Shown piece by piece: positions 43,131 to 54,614 of a stretch of 64,000 nucleotides of DNA. Every line of letters begins with the position of its first letter. Position 1 is the stretch's first letter. The translations under genes were made by a program, and so were the position numbers. Origin of the DNA: Paracyclopina nana (Eukaryota > Arthropoda > Copepoda > Cyclopoida > Cyclopettidae); assembly GCA_019096065.1 (NCBI GenBank), contig JAGUCH010000009.1:630001-694000 (forward strand), written 5' to 3'. The notes under the pieces are model-generated. The model was given only the letters and a program-made list of their open reading frames with translations, was not told the origin of the DNA and searched no databases.

Positions 43131-43955
43131 TCATACACAGAGGGCACTTCTCCTCCTCCAGAACCTGGAGCCAGCCCAGAGGAACTTGGCCAGGGGTTAG
43201 AAGCTGGGTCTGGGCCCCGCCCATGTATCCAATGGCACGTCTGGAGTTTTCACTTTACTGCAGAGCCGGCAGGCAAGCTGAGGTATGCCCAGGAAGCCGT
43301 AGGCAGGGCCCATGGGAAATTCTCCTCCTCCAGAACCTGGAGCCAGCCCAAAGGAACTTGGCCATGAGTTTGAAGCTGGGTCTGGGCCACGCCCATGTCT
43401 CCAATGGCACGTCTGGAGTTTTCACTTTACTGCAGAGCCGGCAGGCAAGCTGAGGTATGCCCAGGAAGCCGTAGGCAGGGCCCATGGGAAATTCTCCTCC
43501 TCCAGAACCTGGAGCCAGCCCAGTGGAACTTGGCCATGAGTTTGAAGCTGGGTCTGGGCCACGCCCATGTCTCCAACAGCACGTCTCGTGTTTCCACTTT
43601 ACTGCAGAGCTGGCAGGCAAGCTGAGGTATGCTTGGAAGCCGAGGGCGGGGCCGGGAAGAAATACTTGTCCTCCAGAACCTGGAGTCACCCCAGAGGAAC
43701 TTGGCCAGGGGTTAGAAGCTGGGTCTGGGCCCCGCCCATGTCTCCAATGGCACATCTCGAGTTTTCACTTTACTGCAGAGCCAGCAGGCAAGCTGAGGTA
43801 TGCCCAGGAAGCCGTAGGCAGGGCCCATGGGAAATTCTCCTCCTCCAGAACATGGAGCCAGCCCAGAGGAACTTGGCCATGGGTTTGAAGCTGGGTGGTC
43901 TGGGCCACGCCCATATCCCCAATGACACGTCTCGAGTTTTCACTTTACTGTAGAG
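43131..43955. repeat. Inverted satellite block, about five monomers
   Basis: These ~172-bp units are in the opposite orientation to the main array. They carry GGGCCCATGGGAAATTCTCC, which matches the diverged units at the right end of that array (39780-40320) rather than its centre. The block sits upstream of the Ly6-like exons, probably within that gene's intron. Confidence 0.9.
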
Positions 43956-45029
43956 CTGGCGCTGAAAATACCTTCTTTTATTTCAAACTAAGAAATCATT
44001 GAAACCTCACCTTTTTCTTGGCATTTGGGATCTAGCAATTTGTGCCTTTTTGAGAGAATTGCTGCCTCTTTTCCTCATGTGTTTTCTGTAGCAATATTGG
44101 CTCCTTATTTCCGGCAATTTTTTCACGGGAATTGTGGCCTGTTTTGCACCAGAATTCGGGTCTGTTTCCACAGTAAGGCTCCAAGAAATCATGCCCTTTT
44201 TTACAAAATTCTTGGCTTTTTTTTCCAGGATAGCAGCCTGTTTTTCTTGGGGAATTCGGCCCACTTATCGGCTTGTTAAGAATTCGGCGCGCATTCAGGC
44301 AATGCAGCTGATGCAACTGAGTGACGTCACACTGCTTCGCTACGTAGTTAGCGCGCGGCAATTTGACGGAAAAATAATAACTCCATGTTTTAAAAAATTC
44401 GCGAAATGGCGGATCGCAAGGCTGGAAAAAACCTTGATTTTGATGCACTTCCCGGCCACGCAGAGAAAAAAGCTTTGGTGTTTTGGCGATCCCATGGGAC
44501 CAGTGATGCACCGAGCAACAAAAAATTGGGCACTTATTAGTGAAAAAAAGCAACGTCTCAATTTTGTAGAGTTGTAGCGCGAAAGGTTACACCACCTTTT
44601 ATTAAGTTCTTATTTTCAACTTAATAAATTTTTTGCATAATTGCTGCCGAATTATTTAAACTTATTTCAACTTATTTTTTGTCACTTATTTCCTTGCAAA
44701 TAAAATAGCATATTAATAAGTTCTTATTCCCAGTTCACGAAAAAAAATTTTCCTAATTATTTAAGATCTTAATAAATTGACAAGAAGCACTTATTGAAGT
44801 TACCTGATGAGAATCCTACCTTTAAGTAATGTTGATTATTTCCTTTTTAGTAATTTTGTAAAATGTGCGGACTTGAGTTGTGTATTCAAAGAAATAAATG
44901 TTTTTTAAACAATTTCTAATGTTTATTATCTATTTTTGGTATCATAAAATCTGCATTTTCATAACAGTGACATTAATATCTGACTTAAAAGTGATTTTGC
45001 ATGTTAAATCAATCAGACTAACAATTTGA
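43956..45029. other. Spacer with a 44-codon plus-strand ORF
   Basis: This is mostly non-coding. On the plus strand, ATGGCGGATCGCAAGG at 44406 opens a 44-codon ORF (to 44540). It lies downstream of GTGACGTCAC (44321), a CRE-like palindrome. The N-terminal sequence MADRKAGKNLDFDALPGH looks protein-like, so it may be a first exon or an element's N-terminus. The minus-strand ORF across the same region (44032-44553) shows no coding character. Confidence 0.35.
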
Positions 45030-46774
45030 CTACACAATAAACGACTCATTTGGCACAGCAAAAATGATGTTCTCACAAATGCCAGCTTTGCACATTATAT
45101 CATCAAACTTTAAAATGACTTTTGTAGGCTCATCCTCATTTGTGCTCATTTCACACACAAACACGTCGTTAAAGTCAATATCATTTACTTTGTGATAATA
45201 GTGTCGTCTTGTTTTGATTTCTTGTGCAACGAAGCCTTCTGCATTGTCTTCAACAAGCTTGTAGTAGTGGCCATCAAAAGTTGCTACTAAGTTGTTGCAA
45301 GAGCGTTTTGGACCAACTTTGATTGACAGTTTGATTTTGGGTTGGCAACTGTGGCGCTTCATGTTGTAAATGAAGGATTTCATCATCACTTGTTTCGCAA
45401 AGGACAAAGTGTTGGGAATTATTATGCGCTTCAAATAGGAAAAGAAACCTTCAAATTTTATTGCCGACATCCCGCTTAGGAGACCAAGTGTTCTGACATG
45501 AAGTGTGTGGTTGAAGCCGTGTATGTTGAAAACACAGCCTTTTCAAATTCCTCGTAGAATCGTTTTTGCCATAAAATGGACTTTAGCTCATTCATTTTTC
45601 TCTTGAAAATCTTGTCTGGCATCAGAGCAATTTGCACAATAACAATGAAGTAGATCCACACACGCCTCACTGTTTTGTACATGTCACTCTCCATTGCTTT
45701 ATGAAAAGCATGGAATCCGCAAACAATCACTGACATGAATTCCACAGCTTTATAATGAATAAAGCATGAGTTCTGTTCACGAGGCCTTCTCGGAAATTCA
45801 CTAGGGAGATCCATGTCCATCCAAAATTGTCGAATGCCTTAGAAACGACATTTCCAGCTTCACTAAGCCACTTTTGGTCTTTTTTGTGTTGCAAAATCAA
45901 GGTCATAATCAGCCAGCACACTCCTAAATTGATATTGTGCATGGGGTCAACTGGTGAGTCGTCGATAATGGAAAAATATTCCAATTTCAATCTCTTGTTT
46001 TTGCTGATAGTATGTGGGCGGTCTCTTATGGCTTTGGCAATTTCAATCCACTCTGCCATTGTCCTTGGCTTGTACTTAGCAGTGAAGGCTAGATAAGTCA
46101 TTTTTCTAAACTTCTTATGCTGACCTCATTGGCATATCGCCCAAAAACTTGCGCACTGTGAACTGTTTAGCAATGGCTTCATCAATTATCTTACTGACAA
46201 GGTTCATCATTTGAGTTTCATGGCCTTTTCTCTTCACTTGAATTGCCAATGGCCAAACTTCTTGGCAATGGTTGAACCTTGCGCATGTCACGTTCATAGA
46301 TGTGTCTCCACTTTTTGTGAGGGGCACTCCATCAATAAATAAGTCAACAAGCCTCTTTTTTCCTTCCTCGCTATCCAAAACTTCATGAATCTTGAGGAAG
46401 AACATATAAAGTTCAAATAAAGAGGCCCATTCACACATCATTTTGAATCTGGGGCGTGGAAATTCTTTCCTGGGATATTTATCGCCAGCGTGTGCATAGG
46501 TTTCCTTATCAACGGTATCGAAAAATTCATATATCATACGAATTTTTGGAATCTCCTTTTCAAAATGCTTACGAATGGTTGGATAAGTGTACCAGTCTTT
46601 TGAATCACCAACCATTGCACTTTCGTGATTCCAGATCATGTTGGCTTGAACTTCCTTTAGAGCTAGCTCACTGCACATTGCCATATAGTTCTGGTAGTAG
46701 GCCTCGTTCTGCTGCTGCTCCGTTGGAAGATTTTCAAACTCAGCAAACAGCTCCTCAAATTTCTGTTTGGTCAT
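45030..46774 (-). pseudogene. CACTA/EnSpm-like transposase, catalytic half
   Basis: Consecutive minus-strand frames (46774-46115, 46101-45727, 45820-45476 and 45470-45030) read as one decayed transposase. Recognised segments are FIDGVPLTKSGDTSM with QEVWPLAI, then SPVDPMHNINLGV, then HYKAVEFMSVIV and FSYLKRIIIPNTLSFAKQV. The order DG-PL-KS, DPMHN-LG, KA-EF and F-YLKR matches TNP2-type proteins of the CACTA (EnSpm/CMC) superfamily. The zinc-ligand segment between the first two blocks is missing and frames shift at each boundary, so the copy is inactive. The N-terminal part is separated by element C. Confidence 0.6.
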
Positions 46775-47074
46775 TTCTCTTAAATTTGGACTTTAGAATG
46801 TCCATCTTCTGGATCCTCATAGTCCGCCGCATTCATTCCTGCATCAATGTCTTGCAAGAATGCATCATAATGCACTTGTTGAGTATCACTATCTCCCTGA
46901 GTCATTTCTTGAGCAACTTCGGGCACTACTGTTCTTGAGTGGTTGGATGACAGCAGTGATTCACTTTCCTGAAATCAAAAGAGAAAATACATGTTAAAGA
47001 TATAATAAGTTATCCAGACTTTGTCTCAGTTTACATAGTTAGTTTGTTGCATTTAATTGTCTGAACCAGATATA
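46775..47074 (-). pseudogene. CACTA-like gene: acidic exon and intron left of element C
   Basis: An acceptor (TTTTGATTTCAG at 46972-46983) precedes a stretch coding for SESLLSSNHSRTVVPEVAQE and an acidic run DYEDPEDGH. It ends just before the catalytic half in another frame. Beyond the acceptor is intron sequence, cut at 47074 by element C (target duplicate ATATA). Confidence 0.5.
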
Positions 47075-47299
47075 TGTACGCAATGTCGTCGCAAGAATAC
47101 TGAAGTCCTTGGAAGAATTGCGGATGACTATGAAGTATTGTTTTTCAGGTTTTAATGAAACTATGAAGTTTTCAATAAAGACGTGGAAACGATGAATGCA
47201 AAATGGTAACTGACTGTTTTATTCAGCTGATCAGCTTACACTATGAAATGAGACTAATTGAAAGGCGGGAATATTCAAACAGTTGGCGAAGTTCGAACA
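47075..47299 (-). repeat. 3' LTR of element C
   Basis: This LTR of ~225 bp is the mate of 58713-58942. It differs by a 5-bp indel near GATGACTATGAAG and by several transitions. It is preceded, in element orientation, by the purine tract AGCGGGGAA. Confidence 0.88.
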
Positions 47300-48730
47300 T
47301 TCCCCGCTGGTGGCCCATCGTCACCATTGTCATCTTCGCCGAACATGAGTTGATGGGCTTCAGCCATATCGATGTCTTTGTCGTCTTCTTCTCCCTCCTC
47401 CCTTTTTAGGAGATCTTCCGATACTTCAGCGAGTAAACGGCCAGCATTTGCTCCAGGGATCGGTGGGATGGGCGTAGCCAAAGGGACGGGAGGTTGGGTG
47501 ACCGGTTGCAAATGTTGCGTGGAAGTAGGTGGAGCCATCGGCGGAGGAATTTCCACCTTTAAAGGGGCTAAAGGGGCTACTTCCGGAGCCAGTGGGGCTG
47601 ATGACGTTGGCTGAAGTGGATGCGCAGCGTTGACGTCAATCTTCAAAAGAAGCTGTTCGAACGGCAGGATTTTTTGCTTCGCTTCTTCCAGATCAGACGC
47701 CAGAGCTGACTCAAAGTCTGTCCCCGAAGGGGGCGTGGTAGACCTGGAAGTCATGGATGGCTCGGATCCCAACTCCAATGAGGTCGACGTGGAAGTGGTG
47801 GTGGATGACCTCAGGAGATCCGCCGGATTAGGGCAATATGAGGCATACGAAGCTGCTTCCATTGAGGCCGAGGCTGATGAAGGGGACACAAGATCCACAG
47901 TGTTGGGGGTCTCTCCGGTGTTTTTGCGAAGCTTCGCTACAAAGTTTGCTTCGCCAGTTCGAATCTCCCATCATCGGTCTCTCCTCACAAAGTCATTGTT
48001 TGAGTGGAAGAAGTCATTCACCAAGACGTGAGGGTTTTGGTTTATGATCGTGTTTATTGCAGAGATCGGGACCAAGACTACTTTATCGCTGGAAATAGTA
48101 CAAGTGAGTCCTTTTGGGTGGGTTCGAGGATCTCTGAACGAAATGCTTTTAGGGAAGTTTGCAATCATTTCATCTCCCTTTTTTCTAGCCTGGTTACTCC
48201 CTCTGTTTTGATTTACAGTTTGTGAGGAAGAGGCCAAAGAGGATTGGTTTCGGATTGGAGCTCCAGCGATTTGGCGAATAAGATCTTCAAGACCTCCCTT
48301 TTCGCGCTGAAGCTCATTGTAGTTTCGAAGAGCAATTCTACGTGTTTCATCATTTTGCATGGTTCGGTGGATGGGGTAAGGATCTGCTGAACTAAAGAAT
48401 TTCATAGATTCATCATACGCCCGCCCAAGTTCGCTAAAGATGTGAATTGCTTCTTTTACGTTACCCCTGCTCAGGTATAAAAGCCTGAGGCTGTCTAGTT
48501 TCACCAAGTCTAATCGTTTTCGTAGGTGTTCCATTGGGATCCTGGAGATATGACCTTCCTGGAGCTTGGAACCTAAGATTCGGTTCATCAGGTTGAGCAG
48601 GACCTCGGCTATGCCACTGCCTTTCGTTTTCAAGTCCGAATAGAAGGTGGGCTTGTCGAACTTGAATTGGTAGTTAGTTCCCTTTTCTGTTGATGGACGG
48701 GGCTGATAGTTGTTGAGCCATTTTTCTTTT
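47300..48730 (-). pseudogene. Accessory ORF downstream of element C pol, unknown function
   Basis: Two long frames (48633-47971 and 47898-47300) follow each other between the integrase end and the 3' LTR. The first half is helical and basic (KLQEGHISRIPMEHLRKRLD, LSRGNVKEAIHIFSELG). The second is Pro/Ser/Thr-rich with an acidic end (KREEGEEDDKDIDMAEAHQ). There is no signal peptide or membrane segment, so it is not an Env. The order of basic helical core then acidic tail recalls nucleocapsid- or chaperone-like proteins, but I cannot assign a family. It is GC-richer than the neighbouring pol. Confidence 0.5.
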
Positions 48731-48789
48731 TAGAGAAGTTTTGGACAACTGGAGGTTTGAGATGGCCACGTGGTCTCGATTTGGTTTTA

Positions 48790-48835
48790 GAACACAATGG
48801 GGATCGAACCTGGGTTCACATGAGCTATTTATAGT
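48790..48835 (-). promoter_or_regulatory. TATA-type promoter candidate upstream of the accessory ORF
   Basis: In element orientation ACTATAAATAGC (48823-48834) lies about 100 bp before the accessory ORF. The downstream word GGTTCGATCCCCATTG is about 25-30 bp from the TATA box, the position of a start site. It suggests a separate subgenomic-type transcript. Confidence 0.4.
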
Positions 48836-49189
48836 GTTCAGCCGGCTCCGAGAAGTGTCTCAGCAAATACGCGTGCAATGAGGTTTGTCTACGTCATTTT
48901 TGATCGGCCTCTAATTCGTACTTTGGGACTTTGGGATTTTAGCTATTTTCCACGAAGTTTTCCGTGCAAGTTCTTTGTTTATGGGTGATCGCCACGCGAT
49001 TCGCCGTTCAGCTTTCCCTGCAACTTGCGCATTGCGACAAAAACTTATGTCATTGACAATTGTATAAGTTTGTTTTTCAAAGCTTTTTTCCCCGCATAAT
49101 AGTATTTTAGGGGGATTCTTGGCTACTCGCAAAAATTCCCAGCGTTTAGAGTATATTTAGCGGAATTAGTTGATGAATAGAATATACGT

Positions 49190-49986
49190 CAGTTTTTGCA
49201 GGTTTTATTTCGTTTGTCTTAGTTTTACTTTGATTGCAGGGTATGAGGATTTCGCATTTTCTAATCAGTCCGTCTTTGTCTGGAATGAGTTTGATAATTC
49301 TTCCCATTTCCAGTCATAGCGTGGAGGAACTTGCCATGTCTTTTTAGCATCCGGCGATTGCATTATAAGACAAAGCTCTTCAATATTTGGGTTGTCTCTA
49401 AATTTTTGCCATTTAGGAAACATTTTTTAGGTCATCGATTATGGCAGTTGTCCATTGTTGCCAGTAAGTATCTATTAAGTCCCGGACATTCAAGTAAAGG
49501 TTTATGAATCTGTTTTCATCTTTTACTTGAAGGACACTATTGTCAAAGTTTAACCTGACTTTATTAAGTCATTTATGCATAGAATGCCTTCTATTTTGTC
49601 AGTTTCAATTGGATTGACTGGTCCATTGTTTATCAAGTTTATTATCATTTCAGATGCCGTCATTAATTCATCCAAGGTAAAAGTGGAGCTTTCTAGACAT
49701 GGAAGTCTCGCTTTTGCCATTCATTCAGCGAGGCCATTGTTTTGGGGGCTATATACCGGAGAGAATTCCCATGTTTCAATGTTTAAGGTATTTTGAATTT
49801 TTGTCATATCAGGTATTAATAGCTTTTTGGCGCAACAAAATTGAGCTGCATTATCAGATCTTATGGTTTTCGGAGTTCTGCGTTTGCTGCAGAATCTTTG
49901 TAGAGCTGAAATGACATGTTTGGTTGCCTTGCTTTCCATGATTTCCATATGAAAGGCATGAGTTTGTTGGCAGACTATGATCAATA
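49190..49986 (-). pseudogene. Element C integrase core and C-terminal domain
   Basis: The integrase core resumes with IIVCQQTHAFHMEIMES, then the second catalytic aspartate in RSDNAAQF, and FSPVYSPQNNGLAE near the third acidic residue. Several stops follow. The end carries GRIIKLIPDKDGLIRKCE, the hallmark of the BEL/Pao C-terminal domain, near 49200-49320. Overall this is a decayed but recognisable Pao integrase. Confidence 0.75.
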
Positions 49987-49990
49987 AGTA

Positions 49991-50705
49991 TTACTATTAG
50001 CTGAGACGGCTGAGCAGTACATAAGTTACGACCATATAATTTCCATGATTTTTCACTGTTGTTTGATCTAGAGGATAATGAACATTATGCATCTGCAAGT
50101 GGATAATGATCATTACGCCTCACTTGATCCTTGCGCCATCTATTTTTTTTGAATATCATAGAAAAAAAGGAAGGAGACAGTAAGAATCGAACCCCGGTCA
50201 CCCGGGTAGCGCGCCGACGCCCTACCTCGGAGCCACCAATTTGATTATGAAAATATCTGAGGAGCGAGCGCCTAAAAAGCATTGTCCAACGGGCCGGCGC
50301 GGCCGGTGCAAGCTAGACCGCTGGGTCAGCATTGATGGGCTAACGCTTGCTGTGTGGAGTGGCCACTATCTGGCGCGGCCGGTGCAAGCTAGACCGGCCG
50401 GTGCAAGCTAGACCGCTGGGTCAACTTTGATGAGCTGTTTGCAATAAAGCGAGCCACAAAATATAAGGCACATCTTGCGAAAATCAAGCCTAAAAAACTT
50501 TCGTAAATTCAATTTTAGCCAATGCTTGAAATGTTGGGGGCCAGCTAATAGTAATAGGATTATACACCTCTAGGCTGTCGGATAACACTCATTATTTTTT
50601 AGTGTCTCGTGCCAATCACTCGTTCGCTCCGCTCACTCGTGATCTGTCACTTGACACTAAAAAATAATTCGTGTTATCCTCCAGCCTAGAGGTGTATAAT
50701 CCTAT
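49991..50705 (-). mobile_element. Composite tRNA-like/hairpin element, copy 4, in C integrase
   Basis: This is a full-length reverse copy. It has the terminus TTACTATTAGCTGAG at 49991, the tRNA-like block (50165-50235, plus-strand reading GAATCGAACCCCGGTCACCC), the shared body, and the terminal 152-bp hairpin at 50554-50705. AGTA on each side (about 49987-49990 and 50706-50709) is a candidate 4-bp duplication. The body has extra copies of GGCCGGTGCAAGCTAGACC near 50,300-50,400. Confidence 0.8.
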
Positions 50706-51423
50706 AGTACTTGTGGATCGGGCGACCAATTTTTACTTTTATTGGTCCTGCAAAGGCTATAGAGATGGATTCAAGCAGTTTCAAGGTTTCCAATTTTGAA
50801 TCTGGAAGTGGTGCCATGTGCTGGCTTTGAAAGGGTTTTCCTTTCGTTAGGTTGCATATCAAACTTACATAGTGCCATTGGCTTTTTTCAGTGGTCTCTC
50901 TTATTAACGCTAGTCTTGTTGCAATGAATTGTTCAAGCCTTCTGCTCGTGAACTTAATCCATAGCAAAGTGCACTGTGAATCGAGAAAAGTAGTGGACAT
51001 TTTCTTTTGGCACTTCGTAATTTACCAGTTTCAAGTTTTTAATAACATTAGGAACTATTTGGGCTGCGCAAACTGCTCCCATTAGTTCAGCTTTTGGAAT
51101 TGATCTCCCTGAAAATGAGATCAGTTTCTTTTTTGCAACAATAAGATGAGCTTTTATGAGCTCGTTTTCATCGTCATTTTTATAAAAAGTTCTAATGTAG
51201 ACGGCGACGCAGTAAGCTTTTCGAGAAGCATCGCAGAAAGCATGTATTTTGCGTTTTGTAATAGAGTCTGCATTGACAGATATGTAGCGAGGTAATGTGA
51301 TTTCGTTTATTCTACATCCGTCATATACATAGTTTTGAAAAGCTAGAAGGATTGGCTCGATTCTTTCGTCTTTGTCTTTATATTCTACTAGTTTATCATC
51401 CCAGCCAAGTTTTAAAGTATCGT
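50706..51423 (-). pseudogene. Element C RNase H and integrase N-terminal part
   Basis: The frame continues after the foldback element with TLKLGWDDKL, then RNase H (HAFCDASRKAYC, SIPKAELMGA and, after a frame change near 50990, FLDSQCTLLWIK). A segment leading into the integrase core (GPIKVKIGRPIHKYY) follows. A composite element interrupts at 50705. Confidence 0.7.
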
Positions 51424-51427
51424 TTAA

Positions 51428-53861
51428 CAGCTCCTGACTGTAAGCCACAAGCAATCCTGATACAAGGTTTCGGATTCGAAAATCAGTTTTTTGGCCCAAA
51501 CCCCTTGCAATAGTGTGAAAAGTTGGAAAATTAAGTTTCATGACCACTGGACCACTCTAGGGTGGTCAAGTGGTGCGGTAAGCAAAATGCTGTTTAGATT
51601 AAGGCAAAAATGAATGGGGGCCTAGCTGGAGGTGTGGGTATGGCCAGAAATCAACTATACCCTAATTATCTAGGCCCTGGGGGGGTCTCTAGGTGTCAGG
51701 GAAAAAAAGTTGAAAAATGTAAACAAACTAGTTGAAAAATGGCCAAAATTCACTTTTTCGGACCCTACTTTGAAGGCATTTTCCTCCCATGTCAGTGGAT
51801 GGATTTTTGATTTTTCAACTCTGGATGAAAGTCAAAGATTGGAACTGTCATTACAAAAAAGAAAATTCATTATATGTCTGCAGATGGAGCTCCTGGAGCG
51901 ATTCAAAAATACACATTTTTTACAAAAATGACTTTACAGTAAAACATATAAAACTGACAAGCGGAAGTGAAGTCAAATACAAACATTTTTTTATCATCAC
52001 AAACATGTCAGTGCACACCCAGAGGCTTCTCCCAAACAAAAAAATTCAGGATATATAGGCCCTGCCCCTGGCCAGGAGCCTGGGCGGTCCCATTTATTCT
52101 CTGCTGTAACAGCTACATAGGCCAACAGGGAGCCCTTGGCTCCCATGTCAGTGGATGAAAGTGTCCTTTTTTGGCCTCCTGAGGTCTGTGCTGACCTGGA
52201 GGCTTGGGCCAATCAAAAAAATTCAGGGTACATTGGCCCTGGCCAGGAGCCAGGGCGGTACCGGTTATAATCTACTGCAGCAGCTTCATAGGCCAACAGG
52301 TAGCCCCTGGCTCCCATGTCAGTGGATGAAAGTGTCCTTTTTTGGCCTCCTGAGGTCTGTGCTGACCTGGAGGCTTGGTCCAAGCAACAAAATTCAGGGT
52401 ACATTGGCGTTGGCCCGGAGCCAGGGCGGTACTGGTTATACACTCTGCTGCAGCAGCTACATAGGCCAATATGGAGCCCCTGGCTCCCATGTCAGTGGAT
52501 GAAAGTGTCCTTTTTCATCCTCCTGAGGTCCAAAAGCAAAGAAGATCTGAACACCGATGAATTGTGGGTAGAAATGGAGTCCCATTTGTGATCAAAAGGT
52601 CTAATGAATCCTTGAAAATAAATTTGATAAACAGGCTATTGATCTGAGAGTCTGAAAAAACTCATAAGAATGAAAAATTAACAAAATGTATAGCTGAAAC
52701 TGCCCAGACCAATGTACCCTGAATTTTTTTGCTTGGACCAAGCCTCCAGGTCAGCACAGACCTCAGGAGGCTGAAAAAGGGCACTTTCATCCACTGACAT
52801 GGGAGCCAGGGGCTCCCTGTTGGCCTATGTAGCTGCTGCAGCAGAGTGTATAACAGGTACCGCCCAGGCTCCAGGCCAGGGCCAATGTACCCTGAATTTT
52901 TTTATTTGGACCAAGCCTCCAGGCCAGCACAGACCTCAGGAGGCTGAAAAAGGACACTTTCATCCACTGACATGGGAGCCAGGGGCTACCTGTTGGCCTA
53001 TGAAGCTGCTGCAGTAGATTATAACCGGTACCGCCCTGGCTCCTGGCCAGGGCCAATGTACCCTGAATTTTTTTGATTGGCCCAAGCCTCCAGGTCAGCA
53101 CAGACCTCAGGAGGCCAAAAAAGGACACTTTCATCCACTGACATGGGAGCCAAGGGCTCCCTGTTGGCCTATGTAGCTGTTACAGCAGAGAATAAATGGG
53201 ACCGCCCAGGCTCCTGGCCAGGGGCAGGGCCTATATATCCTGAATTTTTTTGTTTGGGAGAAGCCTCTGGGTGTGCACTGACATGTTTGTGATGATAAAA
53301 AAATGTTTGTATTTGACTTCACTTCCGCTTGTCAGTTTTATATGTTTTACTGTAAAGTCATTTTTGTAAAAAATGTGTATTTTTGAATCGCTCCAGGAGC
53401 TCCATCTGCAGACATATAATGAATTTTCTTTTTTGTAATGACAGTTCCAATCTTTGACTTTCATACAGAGTTGAAAAATCAAAAATCCATCCACTGACAT
53501 GGGAGGAAAATGCCCTCAAAGTAGGGTCCGAAAAAGTGAATTTTGGCCATTTTTCAACTAGTTTGTTTACGTTTTTCAACTTTTTTTCCCTGACACCTAG
53601 AGACCCCCCCAGGGCCTAGATAATTAGGGTATAGTTGATTTCTGGCCATACCCACACCTCCAGCTAGGCCCCCATTCATTTTTGCCTTAATCTAAACAGC
53701 ATTTTGCTTACCGCACCACTTGACCACCCTAGAGTGGTCCAGTGGTCATGAAACTTAATTTTCCAACTTTTCACACTATTGCAAGGGGTTTGGGCCAAAA
53801 AACTGATTTTCGAATCCGAAACCTTGTATCAGGATTGCTTGTGGCTTACAGTCAGGAGCTG
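51428..53861. mobile_element. 2.4-kb foldback element with TTAA duplication
   Basis: TTAA (51424-51427 and 53862-53865) flanks two inverted arms of about 1.1 kb that begin CAGCTCCTGACTGTAAGCC. Each arm contains a unique outer part and two to three tandem units of about 170-180 bp (words CCTCAGGAGGC, CATGGGAGCCA and GTACCCTGAATTTTTT). The ~100-bp centre (52590-52690) is unpaired. There is no transposase ORF. TTAA is the piggyBac-type target. Excising the element and one TTAA leaves element C's pol frame intact across the junction. Confidence 0.85.
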
Positions 53862-53865
53862 TTAA

Positions 53866-54612
53866 GCCCCAGACTTCTTGGGTTATAAGTCTGTCTTTTA
53901 AGGTGAATGGGGCTAATAGGTCTTGAGGGTCAAAAATTTGAGCCACTACTGATGTGATGTATCTTCTGGTCACAATTTTGAGATAATCATCAGTAAGTTT
54001 TGTTTTTAGAGGTTGAAAGCTGATAGTGTCATCGCTTGAGATCCATTTGATGCCTAGAGCTTTGACGTCGGGAGTTCTGGACTTGAGGTCAAATGTGGGA
54101 TGCCAGTCTGCAGTTTCAATTTGTGACATGAAGTCTTTGTCATTACTGACCCACTTTTTGAAGACCATTTTCGATTTCGCGTGGACATTTTTGACATCAT
54201 TGTAGACTGCCAAAGCATTGCTTGTGTTGTCGCAGCTGAACAAGATATCGTCCATGTACAGGCAGTCATTGAACACGTATTCTGTCAATGGGTGTAGATT
54301 GCCCTCTTTTGAGATCTCTTTCATTGTATATAGTGCAGCATATGGGGAAGCTGCGTTACCAAAGACCCATGACTCAAACTGGTAGGCTTGGCCTCTATGA
54401 ATGAGTCTATGGTATTTCTTGTCTTTTTTGCTGAGATGGACATTTTTCGGCGTCTGCGATATAGCCTTTTAGTACCATCCAGAATCTCATCCAGATCGAC
54501 CATATATCGCCTTGAAGTTTTTGGCCAGTCATAACTTGTGAGTTTAGTGAGACTTTGTTTTTGCCAAAAGGACGAGCTGCATCCATGCAGACTCAAACTT
54601 TCATTGTAAGTC
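53866..54612 (-). pseudogene. Element C reverse transcriptase (YMDD), split by foldback insertion
   Basis: RT fingers are read in a decayed frame (54596-54321). The palm is in the next frame with CLYMDDILFSCD, the catalytic box, followed by the thumb (GIKWISSDDTISF, ITSVVAQIFDPQDLL). The frame reaches QEVWG, where a TTAA-flanked foldback element is inserted. On the far side it resumes with the RT/RNase H connection. Confidence 0.8.
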
Positions 54613-54614
54613 TG

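Noticed and set aside
44032-44553. 173-codon minus-strand ORF
   Set aside because: The composition is irregular with many Cys, His, Pro and Lys and no domain. The opposite strand has a better start context (44406).
10035-50235. Genuine tRNA genes at the four tRNA-like blocks
   Set aside because: Acceptor and anticodon stems do not pair, and each block is embedded at the same place in a repeated mobile element.
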